Source: Muricauda sp. SCSIO 64092 (lineage in GTDB: Bacteria; Bacteroidota; Bacteroidia; Flavobacteriales; Flavobacteriaceae). Taken from it: a stretch of 64,000 nucleotides of DNA. Shown one piece after another: positions 25,696 through 35,445 of the stretch. The notes beneath the pieces were generated by a model. The model made no database searches. It saw only the letters and a program-made list of their open reading frames with translations, and was not told the DNA's origin. The number at the start of each line of letters is the position of its first letter. The first letter of the stretch is position 1. The position numbers and the translations under genes were made by a program. The stretch spans positions 3,038,001-3,102,000 of the forward strand of contig NZ_CP095413.1 of NCBI RefSeq assembly GCF_023016285.1, given 5' to 3'.

Positions 25696-28392
25696 TTGAG
25701 AAAGTATATTATTCTTTTAGCTCTTAGCTTTCTATCTCTACTAGGAAATTCCCAAGAAGTTAGTATCACGGGTACAATCAAAGACATTGATACCGACGAA
25801 AAATTGGAGGCAGCTACTGTATTTGCACAGAAAGTGTCAGATAGCTCCCTTATTTCATACACTATAAGTAATCAGTTCGGAGATTTCAAATTGACAACAG
25901 ATACCCAAGATAAAAGGATAAGGTTTCTTGTCTCATATAATGGTTATCAGACAATCGAAAAATATATGGATTTGGATGGAACCAATATAGACCTAAGAAT
26001 AATTAAGCTAAAGCCATTTATTTTTGAACTGAATGAAACAGAAGTAATAGGAGAAATTCCGCCAATTCTTGTAAAAAAAGATACATTAGAGTTTAATGCA
26101 GCTTCATTTCGTCTAAGGTTGGATTCTACGCTTGAAGATTTATTGAGAGTTTTACCTGGAGTCACTGTTGAAGATGATGGAAGTATTGATGTAAATGGGA
26201 ATCAAGTTAGTGGAATTAAAATAAACGGCAGGTCATTTTTTAGTAGTGATACCAAGATAGCCCTTAAAAATCTGCCTATTGATATAATTGACAAAGTTCA
26301 AGTTGTTGATAAAAAAAGTGTGCTTGAAGAATTCACGGGCGCCAATGCCAAAAGCGATGAAAAAGAAATTAATGTGACCATAAAAAAAGATAATAGCAAA
26401 GGATTTTTTGGTAATCTCCTGGCAGGCGTTGGAGATGACGGAGAATATCAAATCAGTGGAATAGGAAACTATTTTAACAAAGAACAGAGATTAACAGTTT
26501 TAGGTGGAAGCAACAATATAGATAATCCGGGTTTTACATACGATGATTTATCCGAATTAAGTTCAAATGCAAGGAATTTATCATGGAGGGGAAATTTGAA
26601 AGGCATATCTTCAAGTAATGATACTGGTTTAAATTTTTCGGATGAATTGAGTTCCAATATAGATATTACTGGGGAATATTTCTATTCTGATGTAGATGTA
26701 AAAAATACCGACATTGTAGAAAGGCAATATTTTCTTCCAGAAAACAGCTATGTCAATGAATCAGAAGCTAATCAGGATTTTTTGGAACGAAGTCATAGAT
26801 TTGATGTAGACCTAAAATTACGTCCAGACTCCCTAACACAAATCTCAGTTGTACCCAGAGTTAGAATAAGAACTGATAATGATAGAGAAAATGTTGTAGG
26901 AAAATCTACAAGGTTGAATGGCACAATAATCAATCAAATTACTAGTGATTTTTTCAATGAAGGTAAAAATGAGGACTTATCATCTAAATTAGGTCTGGTT
27001 AGAAAATTCAAAAAACCAGGTGAGTATTTCGCTTTCGAGGTTTTTTCAAGACTTAACAATGAAGATATTGAACAAGAAATTTCGAATAACGTGGACATTT
27101 TTGATGAAAATGGAGATTCAAATGTTGATTTAACCTCACAATCCGTGGATCAAAAAATTGAAAATTTTCAATTTAATGGAAAAATGGAAGTGAAGGATGA
27201 AATTTTCAAGAATACTTTTTTAATTCCATCAATAAGGTACAATTATCAAGTCTTTGAAACCCAAAGGAACGTTTTTGAAAGTCATAATCTGGAGAACGAA
27301 TTTTTTATAACAAGATTGAGTACGGATTTTGATAATAAGTTTTCGTATTTCCTTCCAAATCTGGGAATTGAATTTAATACTGAGAAAATGGATTTATCGT
27401 TGTTTGGAGGGGTCTATTATTCAAAAATCAACGGATTTGAATCTAATTTGGATTTTACAAGGGATTCTTATTATAATGACTTTTATGTAGATGCATATTT
27501 GTCTTACAAACTAAGTAGTAGGGAGAAATTTACATTTATCTACAATACTAGTGTGGATTTGCCAAATAAAAGATATTTTCTTCCCGTACCAAATGAAATT
27601 GACTTAACCAATATTTACCTCGGGAATCCATCTCTTGATAGAATATACAGACAGGATATTAGTATAAATTACAATAATTACAATTCAAAATCCAAAGTTG
27701 GCTTTTTTGTTTATGGTAAAGTGAGTCTTTTTAGAGATGATATTTCAATTATCAGAAATACAAATGATGAATTGATAAGGACAACTTCATATACAAATAC
27801 AGATGGAAATATCGATGGTAATTTTAGAGTTTCCTTGAGTAAAACAAAAAATTTTGAAAATGGCAGGATTAGGTATCATTTAGGGTTCAATTCAAGACTC
27901 TACAGGAGAAACAATTTTACCAATGGCCTTAGTTATAAAATAGATAGATGGAGCCTATATCCCACATTTAGAATGAGTTTGAACGACGGCGATATTTTTG
28001 ATCTTCAAACTTCTTATAGTCCAAGGATAGTCCTGACAAATTATAGTCCTGAACTTTTTGCCAATACGAGTATTTTGTCCCATGAAGTATCCCTAAAAAC
28101 ATCCTTAAATTTCCCCAAAGGACTAATTTTTGAAAATGATGTAGTTTTCAATTCAAGACCAGATATTGGCCCCGGATTTGAAAGTTCAAATGTTTTTTGG
28201 AACGCAAGTCTTGGATATAGTTTTTTTAAAAATAAAGGATTTCTAAAAATCAGATATTTTGACCTTTTAAATGAAAATGTGAAAAACTCCAGATATACAG
28301 GAGAAGATTATATTCAAGATTCACAAAGTTCTGTTTTAAATAGATATTTGATGTTGAGTTTTTCCTATCGGGTATCAAAATCTAAAAAATAG
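25696..28392 (+). CDS. TonB-receptor-like outer membrane barrel protein (exporter-associated)
   Basis: This 898-residue protein uses a TTG start, which is the only start that keeps the signal peptide (RKYIILLALSFLSLLGNSQ). A CarboxypepD_reg-like domain follows at about 23-100. A plug-like domain (DLLRVLPGVTVEDDGSIDVNG; IKINGRSFFSSD) leads into a long beta-barrel region. This architecture is the outer-membrane family of TonB-receptor-like proteins that lack a typical TonB box. It is 18 bp upstream of a C39-peptidase ABC transporter, so it may serve a peptide export or uptake system. The gene is visibly A+T-richer than the alginate genes, which suggests separate origin. Confidence 0.78.
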   Translation: MRKYIILLALSFLSLLGNSQEVSITGTIKDIDTDEKLEAATVFAQKVSDSSLISYTISNQFGDFKLTTDTQDKRIRFLVSYNGYQTIEKYMDLDGTNIDLRIIKLKPFIFELNETEVIGEIPPILVKKDTLEFNAASFRLRLDSTLEDLLRVLPGVTVEDDGSIDVNGNQVSGIKINGRSFFSSDTKIALKNLPIDIIDKVQVVDKKSVLEEFTGANAKSDEKEINVTIKKDNSKGFFGNLLAGVGDDGEYQISGIGNYFNKEQRLTVLGGSNNIDNPGFTYDDLSELSSNARNLSWRGNLKGISSSNDTGLNFSDELSSNIDITGEYFYSDVDVKNTDIVERQYFLPENSYVNESEANQDFLERSHRFDVDLKLRPDSLTQISVVPRVRIRTDNDRENVVGKSTRLNGTIINQITSDFFNEGKNEDLSSKLGLVRKFKKPGEYFAFEVFSRLNNEDIEQEISNNVDIFDENGDSNVDLTSQSVDQKIENFQFNGKMEVKDEIFKNTFLIPSIRYNYQVFETQRNVFESHNLENEFFITRLSTDFDNKFSYFLPNLGIEFNTEKMDLSLFGGVYYSKINGFESNLDFTRDSYYNDFYVDAYLSYKLSSREKFTFIYNTSVDLPNKRYFLPVPNEIDLTNIYLGNPSLDRIYRQDISINYNNYNSKSKVGFFVYGKVSLFRDDISIIRNTNDELIRTTSYTNTDGNIDGNFRVSLSKTKNFENGRIRYHLGFNSRLYRRNNFTNGLSYKIDRWSLYPTFRMSLNDGDIFDLQTSYSPRIVLTNYSPELFANTSILSHEVSLKTSLNFPKGLIFENDVVFNSRPDIGPGFESSNVFWNASLGYSFFKNKGFLKIRYFDLLNENVKNSRYTGEDYIQDSQSSVLNRYLMLSFSYRVSKSKK

Positions 28393-28410
28393 TTTCACTT
28401 GCTTAGACAA

Positions 28411-30033
28411 ATGGGTTTTAGACTAAAGAAATATCCGTTTTTTAAGCAATTGGACATAATGGATTGCGGGCCCACTTGTTTGAAGATGATTTCATCTTAT
28501 TATGGGAAGACCTATTCTACAGAAGAATTAAGAAGAAAGTCTTTTATTACTAGAGAAGGAGTTTCTTTAGGTGGTTTGGCCGAAGCTGCCGAAGACATTG
28601 GTTTTCATTCTTTGCCGGTTACAACTGATTTTTTAAGTCTAAAAAAAGAAATTCCCCTTCCCTGCATTGCACATTGGAGACAAGGTCATTTTGTGGTGAT
28701 TTATGAAATAAGTGAAAGAACTGTCATTATTGGAGACCCTGGACACGGTATTTTAAAGTATCAAGTGAAGGATTTTATTGATGGTTGGATGGGAACTAGT
28801 AATAGCCTAAGCACTGATAGGGGCTATTTGTTGTTACTGGAACCGACACCTAGGTTTTATAATTTACATCCCCAAGAAAACAGAAAGATAGGCTTGAAAT
28901 ATCTATTTGTCTATTTCAAGCCATTCAAAAAACTAATTTTTCAATTATTCCTTGGTCTTTTTGTGGGTAGTCTAATTCAATTGATTTTCCCATTTTTAAC
29001 ACAGGCTATTGTTGACTATGGGATACGTTTTGAAAACCTGAATTTCATTTATTTGATACTAATTGCCCAATTAGTATTGTTCATGTCTCAGACCAGTGTT
29101 AATATGGTTCGAAGCTGGATTTTATTACATATAACTACACGTGTTAACATTAGTTTGATATCTGATTTTCTTACTAAAATGATGCGACTTCCGATAGCAT
29201 TCTTTGATTCAAAAAAGACAGGGGATATCATACAAAGAATTTATGATCACAATAGAATCCAGAACTTTCTTTCTACTTCTAGCTTGAACACTCTTTTTTC
29301 AGTATTCAATGTAATAATATTTGGGGCAATCTTGGCGTATTATTCCTTCACAATCTTTATAATTTTCCTCATTGGCTCCCTCATGTATATTTCATGGACT
29401 CTTTTATTTCTGAAGAAAAGAGCAGAACTTGATTATAAAAGGTTTGATCAAACAGCTGAGCATCAAAGTAGTCTTCATCAATTGATTTCTGGAATGCAAG
29501 AAATTAAACTCAATGGTTCAGAAAAAAGAAGACGTTGGGAATGGGAAGAGATTCAGGCCAAGCTTTTTAAGATTTCGATAAAAGGACTGACATTATCGCA
29601 GACTCAAAATAATGGAGGGCGTTTTATAGATGAATTGAAAAATATTGTGATAACATTTATTGCCGCCAAAGCAGTTATAGATGGTCATCTTACTTTGGGT
29701 ATGATGCTTTCTGTCCAATATATCATTGGCCAACTTAATTCGCCCATTAGAAACTTTGTAGGGTTCATTCAATCAGGCCAAGATGCCAAAATTAGTCTAG
29801 AGAGATTATCCGAGATACATTCAATCGAAGATGAGGATAAAATGGAAAAAGACTCAAACAGTTTTGGTTTTTATAATGAAGAAATAAAACTGCAAAATGT
29901 TGTTTTTAAATATGGAGGGAGAAGTTCGCCGATTGTTTTGCATAACTTGTCTTTACTAATTCCAAAAGGTAAGGTTACAGCAATAGTGGGGACAAGTGGG
30001 AGCGGAATTCCCTCTCATCCAGGGGATGCATAA
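28411..30033 (+). pseudogene. C39-peptidase ABC exporter, truncated in Walker A
   Basis: The protein begins with a peptidase C39 domain. Catalytic Cys is in QLDIMDCGPTCL, His in GHFVVIYEI and Asp in IIGDPGHG. A six-helix ABC transmembrane domain (about 155-430) and the start of the nucleotide-binding domain follow (KVTAIVGTSGSG). Right after that, the Walker A lysine and everything beyond (Walker B, signature, H-loop) are missing. The frame runs into antisense of a transglutaminase-like gene and stops after eight foreign residues. About 180 C-terminal residues are lost, so ATP hydrolysis is impossible. Intact relatives cleave double-glycine leader peptides and export them. A TTG at 28399 is an alternative start. 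Breakpoint: about 30004-30007. Confidence 0.85.
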
Positions 30034-30961
30034 AAATCCGGTTTTGGATGGCTGCCGACTTGACAAAACCTGAATTCAGGATAAAGGCGTCCGTAGTGAG
30101 CATGTTGTTGGTCAGTTCAATGTTGTGCCAGTGCCCGGCATCATCCGGAAACTTGATGTAGGAATGATTGGGGGATAGGGCCAAATGGGCTTTTGCACCG
30201 ATTTCCTCGGCAAGGATCAAATACAGTTTGGGTAAGGAACTACATTGCCCTTTTCCGGTCAACAGTAGTTTATGGACAAACATATTGCTCCAGTCCCGCT
30301 TCCCCCAAAAGTCATCAAAGTCATACTCGAATGGCAAATGCTTCAATCCCTTCGATCTGATTTCCAAGGTGTCCGCAAAGAATTGGAAAAGCAGATAGTT
30401 TTTGGCCAGGTTGCTGTTGCTGTCCAATTTCAGTTCCTTCATCTTTTCCCTAAGGAAATCACCTGTTTGCTTAATGGCCCTTTCAAATTCCATATACTCC
30501 TTTGTCTCTTCATAGAAAGCGTTCTCAATGATAAAAGTGGCCTTTTTAACGGAGAAGGGGCTATGCTGCATCGCCAATAGGCGGGCGTATGCATTTTGGT
30601 AATGCTGGGCACCTTTTGAATTTTTAAAAGAAGGAAGGGAGGTGTCCACTCCATATCCAAAAGTAGCTTCTGCCTCGGCAAGCAGTTGTTTTCTCATCCG
30701 CTCAGCTTGCGCAACGTTCCGGGCATCTGCTTCGTAAACAGCTAGTTGGTTCGAATTAGGATTGAATGATGGCATTCCCGTATAACCGTTTGGAGGATAT
30801 ATGCTGGAGGTAGTAAAACCATAAATGGTAAAAGTACTTGCCGTAGGGGTGGGGGGAGCGATCGTTTGTCCGAATAATCCCCAATTAAAGCACAGGTGTC
30901 CTAAAATAAGAAACCCCAGATATTGTTTTATGGAAAGGGTAGCCCTTTTGCCTGATAGCAT
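29975..30961 (-). pseudogene. Transglutaminase-like secreted protein, 3'-truncated at the same breakpoint
   Basis: The 328-residue frame has a signal-like start (YLGFLILGHLCFNWGLFGQ) and a transglutaminase-like core. The core has a Cys in GKGQCSSLPKLYLILAEEIG, a His in LALSPNHSYIKF and a downstream WHNIELTNN segment. The last ~10 residues (after MHPLDERE) are antisense of the ABC transporter Walker A region, so the native C-terminus is gone. Relatives of this shape normally continue well past this point. The catalytic-like Cys and His survive, so the product might still fold in part. Function unknown; cysteine-protease or transglutaminase-type activity is possible. Confidence 0.65.
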
Positions 30962-31269
30962 TGTTCGTATTCGTAAAAGGGCTTTTTTCTCAGTTACTAT
31001 AGAACTGATTCGCCAAATCTAGGGGTTTGTTCCAAGTTTTCCTACTTTTTTTGAAATAATGTTTGATTTCTATGCAAACCACCCCTTTTCCCCTTCAATC
31101 AAAATTTGAACAGTAATCCTATGCAAATTGGGTATGATGGCTTTGGTTCAATATTACTTTGATCGGATATTCCTGTTTTCCTATCGGTTGTGCATTGGTG
31201 CTGTGCCGATAGCACAGTATCCCCTATTATTACTTCTTAACAGCAACCTACCATAATAGAATATAGAAA
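30962..31269. other. Intergenic region, no gene seen
   Basis: The stretch separates the transglutaminase-like gene (minus) from the next plus-strand gene and should hold both promoters. I see no operator, RNA gene or repeat that I can support. Confidence 0.5.
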
Positions 31270-31701
31270 ATGAGAACATTCCTATGGTTGTCCATATTTT
31301 TTTCATGCTACGGAATGGCGCAAGAGGACCCCTTGGTGGGCCAATGGCAGCGTATGGGGTTCTATATCCATGAATGCGGTACGGACAAGGTCATATCAAC
31401 CGACGTGGGTACCGCCGGTTTTATCGAAAAATTTCGAGCGGATGGTACTTGGGAGGTCCTTAAATCGTCCTGGAAGGGGAACTGGCAGCGATTGGAGGAC
31501 AATACGTATAGGTTTGTCACTGAATCCAGGTTTATGGGTAGGTCCATTTCAAGTGTGGACACCATAAGGGTGGAATTTCAAGAAAACGATTTAAAACTGT
31601 ATCGTATAACCTGCGACACCGTCCAGGTTGGCGACAAAAAGCATCATGGATACCTACTTCTTAGAAGGTTGGATAAAAAACAAACCAACTTGGGTTTCTG
31701 A
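31270..31701 (+). CDS. Small secreted lipocalin-like protein
   Basis: This is a 143-residue protein with a Sec signal peptide (FLWLSIFFSCYGMAQ). After it comes PLVGQWQRMGFYIHECG, the typical start of lipocalin-like domains found in Bacteroidota. A run of beta-strands follows (TWEVLKSSWKGNWQRLEDNTYRF; DTIRVEFQENDLKLYRI). Two Cys residues could form a disulfide. Ligand and role are unknown. It stands alone; the next gene, an AraC regulator, starts 184 bp later. Confidence 0.6.
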   Translation: MRTFLWLSIFFSCYGMAQEDPLVGQWQRMGFYIHECGTDKVISTDVGTAGFIEKFRADGTWEVLKSSWKGNWQRLEDNTYRFVTESRFMGRSISSVDTIRVEFQENDLKLYRITCDTVQVGDKKHHGYLLLRRLDKKQTNLGF

Positions 31702-31885
31702 CCAATTCCCCTTTTTTTACTTTCCATCGATTCTTTTAAAAGGGATAAAAAAGGATTCCATATTCCTTTATCTGTTGGGTACGATATTATGTTTGACCTT
31801 AAGTAACCCCCAATATTGGCTGATTGCTGTTGGCATTGAAATTTAGTATCTTTAAGTATTCCCCTATTCATCAATAGTATTCAGA

Positions 31886-32398
31886 ATGACTTCTTTGGAT
31901 TACAAGGGTCAAGATGAGAATTTTATCGAAAGGCTCGAGGAAATTGTGCTTACCAACCTTGAAAATGAAAACTTCGGCGTTGAAGAACTTGCTATAACCT
32001 ATGGGGCAAGCCGTTCACAACTCCATAGAAAACTGAAGCGAATTCGAGGACAATCCGTCAGTCAATTTATTAGGGAATTAAGACTTAGGGAGGCCTTGAA
32101 AATGTTGCAGAAAGATGTGGCAACCGTCTCCGAAATCGCCTACAAGGTTGGTTTTAGCAGTAATTCTTATTTTACTACCTGTTTCCATGAACGCTACGGC
32201 TATTCCCCGGGAAAAGTAAAACATCAGACAACATTTGAAGCTACGACCAAAACTTCTTTCCCCACGGCAATTGAAAAGCCATTTGATAAAAGAAAGTATA
32301 TTTATCGACGCTTCGCTTTAGGGAAACCTTACGGTTTCCTTCAACTAATCTTGAAGCTAAACAAGTCTAAGTTGATTATGAAAAAATTGTCTTATTGA
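31886..32398 (+). CDS. AraC-type HTH regulator, possibly truncated
   Basis: Residues about 12-110 form a clear AraC/XylS DNA-binding domain with two HTH motifs (FGVEELAITYGASRSQLHRK and VSEIAYKVGFSSNSYFTTCF, then GYSPGKV). The remaining 60 residues are basic and unconserved. In the Bacteroidota regulators with this N-terminal layout, the HTH is usually followed by a membrane helix and a TPR or sensor part. That part is absent here, so the gene may be a truncated relic or a short free-standing regulator. The CBM9-like pseudogene lies 72 bp downstream. Confidence 0.65.
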   Translation: MTSLDYKGQDENFIERLEEIVLTNLENENFGVEELAITYGASRSQLHRKLKRIRGQSVSQFIRELRLREALKMLQKDVATVSEIAYKVGFSSNSYFTTCFHERYGYSPGKVKHQTTFEATTKTSFPTAIEKPFDKRKYIYRRFALGKPYGFLQLILKLNKSKLIMKKLSY

Positions 32399-32470
32399 TT
32401 TTGCAATTGGTTCAGTAATATTATTGAGTTCTTGTAAGCTATATTGTAATTTTTAATAAATATTCATTTT

Positions 32471-33139
32471 ATGCCAATGAGGAAATCTAAACAAGAGAAG
32501 TATATAATTAAGGGAGTTGATTTTTCTTCGAAAGCAATTTCTAAATTGCCTAATGGTTTTTGGGAAACAGCTAATGTTATAACAGATTTTAAGAGACCTT
32601 GGGAAAATACATTTTGTAAGACCACTGTATTCAGAGCTTTGCATAGTAACGAATATGTCTATCTTAATTATGTAGTGATGGATGATAATATTCTGCTCTA
32701 TGATGGAAATGAGAACGTTAAAATTGATGTTGCGCAATCCGATAGAGTAGAAATTTTTTTTAGATCAGATAAAGACTTGAAACTATATTATGGTATTGAG
32801 ATTGATGCCAAAGGAAGAGTTTTGGATTATTCAGCCTAATTTTACAGGAAACTTAATACTGACTGGGCCTGGCCACAAGGGCACATATGGACAAAAAGCG
32901 AATTACTATCTGGAGGTTATAGGGTGGACATTACTATTAGTAAGAAATCCCTCCGGAACCTAAATCTAATTCGTGATAATTGTATTGAGGCAGGTATTTA
33001 TCGTGCAGATTGTAAAAAGTTGCCGAAAAACAAAACCCAAGAAGCTAAAATAAGCTGGATTACATGGATTGATTCCAAAACACAAAATCCTGATTTTCAT
33101 GTTCCGACCTCCTTTGGAATACTTGAATTGGTGGTATAG
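32471..33139 (+). pseudogene. CBM9-like carbohydrate-binding protein interrupted by one in-frame stop
   Basis: Two frames (32471-32839 and 32924-33139) are in the same phase and join without a shift. The only interruption is TAA at 32837-32839, and the sequence continues FYRKLNTDWAWPQGHIW after it. Together they give a ~220-residue family 9-like carbohydrate-binding module (FWETANVITDFKRPWE; VEIFFRSDKDLKLYYGIEID; the post-stop segment with WAWP). A single AAA to TAA change would explain it. No signal peptide is seen. It may be an inactivated sugar-binding protein of the neighbouring cassette. Confidence 0.75.
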
Positions 33140-33149
33140 GAAACTTACT

Positions 33150-34181
33150 CTACAAATAACTTTTTACATTTTCTGAGTTTATTATCTCAATTGGGAGTAA
33201 TTGTTTATGGAATAACACTTTATTGAAGAGTAAGTTTTCGATAATACCTCTAAGGCTTATAGAGGCTTGAAGTTTGGGCATTTGATGAATAAGATATTCA
33301 ATACTACCATTTAAGAGATAATTAATGTTTTCTTCCAATAGGTCATACCCAACTACTTTTGCCTGAATCCCAAGTTTTTCTATTGCGTTTACTACTTTAT
33401 AAGACTTAGATGTGGTCACAAAAAAAGCTTGTAAATTTGGATTTTCTTCCAATAAGTTTTCTAAAGAGATTTCGATTTCTTCAGTTTTTGTAGTCAGTAC
33501 ATGAATATGCCTATTATCATTTTCACTCTCAAAATAATTTTTAAATCCCTTTTCCTTATTTTGCATATGAATAGAATTGTTAATGGACTCGTCAATATGG
33601 ATAATCGCAATTTCGGAAGAAGATGGGATTGACTTTTGAATAAGTTTTGCGGCAACTCTACCACTTAAAAAAAGATCTTGTCCTACAAACTTATTGTTTC
33701 CCTTTCTGGGAGGACTGTTGAAGGTAACCGTTGTTATGTTCATTTTGTTCAGTTTTTTCAACAGTAGCTCGCTCTCTTTATCAAAAAGAGGTACGAATAA
33801 AATGGCATCTGGATTATTTCTTAGTATCTCCTTTCGCGCTGATGCAAATGATCTTGGACTGGATGGACTATATTTTTGAACATCAATTTGAAGATTGAAA
33901 GCACGGAATTCCATGATTACTTCTTCGATACCTTTTTCACATGGTATCCAATAAGAATCCTTTTTTGGGTCAGGGATTAATACATTGATTTTATAGTGCT
34001 TATTATTCCTGAGGGAACGAGCTACGGGATTTGGAGTGTAGTTGAGTTCTTTTAAAGCTTCACTGACCTTTTCAATAGATTCTTTTGATACCCTTCCTCT
34101 TTTGTGAATTACCCGGTCTACGGTACCCACAGAAACTCCTGACCTTTCTGCAATATCTTTTAGAGAGTATTTTTTTTTCAT
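33150..34181 (-). CDS. LacI-family transcriptional regulator
   Basis: The 343-residue regulator has an N-terminal LacI HTH (YSLKDIAERSGVSVGTVDRV), a hinge-helix segment (YTPNPVARSLRNN) and a periplasmic-binding-protein-like effector domain (INVLIPDPKKDSYW; GQDLFLSGRVAAKLI; VVGYDLLEENINYL). It is divergent from the kinase/nucleotidyltransferase/epimerase cassette, with two operator-like palindromes between them. It probably represses both directions and responds to the sugar that the cassette activates. The effector is unknown. Confidence 0.88.
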   Translation of the reverse strand: MKKKYSLKDIAERSGVSVGTVDRVIHKRGRVSKESIEKVSEALKELNYTPNPVARSLRNNKHYKINVLIPDPKKDSYWIPCEKGIEEVIMEFRAFNLQIDVQKYSPSSPRSFASARKEILRNNPDAILFVPLFDKESELLLKKLNKMNITTVTFNSPPRKGNNKFVGQDLFLSGRVAAKLIQKSIPSSSEIAIIHIDESINNSIHMQNKEKGFKNYFESENDNRHIHVLTTKTEEIEISLENLLEENPNLQAFFVTTSKSYKVVNAIEKLGIQAKVVGYDLLEENINYLLNGSIEYLIHQMPKLQASISLRGIIENLLFNKVLFHKQLLPIEIINSENVKSYL

Positions 34182-34214
34182 AAAGCCTAAATATATTAAA
34201 ATATTTCATCTAAT

Positions 34215-34249
34215 TTGCGTTAACGATAACACATTGCGTTAACGATAAC
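34215..34249. promoter_or_regulatory. Twin LacI-type operators between the regulator and the sugar-activation cassette
   Basis: The 16-mer TTGCGTTAACGATAAC occurs at 34215-34230 and again at 34234-34249, a 19-bp period. Inside it, GTTAACGATAAC is a near-palindrome with a central CG and 10 of 12 symmetric bases, as expected for LacI-family operators. A promoter-like TATAAAATTTG follows toward the kinase gene. Confidence 0.75.
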
Positions 34250-34335
34250 GTTTTTTTGGTATCTTGTATAAAATTTGATTATTGAGTGTTTATCAAGTAT
34301 TCTAAATGATTGGTAAATCCTAATACTTTAAAATT

Positions 34336-35439
34336 ATGTATCCTAAAACGGTATTGGATAAAATCGTTGTAGTTGCTCCTGGCAGGACATGTCTCTTTGG
34401 AGATCACCAAGATTATCTTGGGCTTCCCGTTATTGCATGTGCTATTGATAGGCATATCAGATTAGTGGCAAAAAGAAATCACACAATGAGCCTTGTCATT
34501 AACAAACCGGATATTGGTGAAAAACGAATCATTGATCTTAATGCAGGGATAGGCAGGGTTGCGGTTGGCGATCATTTTTTGGCCGCTATTAAAGTCCTTG
34601 GTATGTACGGTTGCTCACCCGATATGGGATACGATATTACCATTTCAGGAAATATTGCCATCAACGCAGGGACGTCCAGTTCAAGCGCAGTGGTGACTGC
34701 ATGGATTCGTTTTTTGATAGAGGCCTATGGTTGTAATATCGCTGTAACTAAAGAGTTTATTTCTAGAATTGCCCATGTCGCTGAGGTCACTTTTCATGAT
34801 GCTCCTGGTGGAAAAATGGATCAATATAGTATTGGACTAGGGAATATTATGTATTTGGAAACCGGAAAACACACTAACTATGAACTATTTTATGAGCATT
34901 TGCCTGGGTTGATAGTGGCAGAATCCGGAATCCCAAAAGATACCACAGGAGTTTTAGGGGAGTTAAAGGAGAAAGCTTTGCTGGCGATACGTCAGATAAA
35001 AGAGAAATTACCGGGGTTTAAAATAAGCAAAGCTAGCAAGGCAGATTTGCCCAAGTTGTTAAATTGTGTGAGTGATGATTTACGAGTTTACTTGGAAGCG
35101 GCAGTATTGAATCATGATATTACCAGAAGGGCATTAGAGGAGTTTCGTAAGCCCAAATGGAATGTTGAATATATTGGTCGGCTAATGACTGAACATCATA
35201 ATATTTTAAAGAAATATCTGGGCATTACACTTCCTCAGATAGATTTAATGATTGATGGAGCAATAAATGCCGGTGCATTGGGAGCTAAGATTGTTGGCTC
35301 AGGCAGAGGTGGTAGTATAGTTGTTCTGAGCAGGGATGGTAATCAAGACAAAGTTATAGACGTCCTGCTAAGTGCTGGAGCAAAAGATGCATATGCGGTT
35401 ACTGTAGATCAAGGGGCAAGAATAATTAAATCAAAATAA
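34336..35439 (+). CDS. GHMP-family sugar kinase (galactokinase-like)
   Basis: The 367-residue kinase has the three GHMP motifs: PGRTCLFGDHQDYLGLPV near the N-terminus (galactokinase-like substrate motif), INAGTSSSSAVV (phosphate-binding loop, about 110-121) and GAKIVGSGRGGSIVVL near the C-terminus. It should phosphorylate a free sugar at C1 in the cytoplasm. The substrate motif differs from classical GalK (GEHTDY is GDHQDY), so galactose is not certain; GalNAc, GlcNAc or a uronic acid are alternatives. The next gene, 6 bp downstream, is a nucleotidyltransferase, suggesting that the sugar-1-phosphate is turned into an NDP-sugar. Confidence 0.82.
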   Translation: MYPKTVLDKIVVVAPGRTCLFGDHQDYLGLPVIACAIDRHIRLVAKRNHTMSLVINKPDIGEKRIIDLNAGIGRVAVGDHFLAAIKVLGMYGCSPDMGYDITISGNIAINAGTSSSSAVVTAWIRFLIEAYGCNIAVTKEFISRIAHVAEVTFHDAPGGKMDQYSIGLGNIMYLETGKHTNYELFYEHLPGLIVAESGIPKDTTGVLGELKEKALLAIRQIKEKLPGFKISKASKADLPKLLNCVSDDLRVYLEAAVLNHDITRRALEEFRKPKWNVEYIGRLMTEHHNILKKYLGITLPQIDLMIDGAINAGALGAKIVGSGRGGSIVVLSRDGNQDKVIDVLLSAGAKDAYAVTVDQGARIIKSK

Positions 35440-35445
35440 CTTCAA

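Noticed and set aside
30001..30012. GAATTC at the gene-fusion junction as proof of a cloning artefact
   Set aside because: The site occurs elsewhere in the window by chance, and a few shared bases at the junction fit natural recombination too. It is only a hint.
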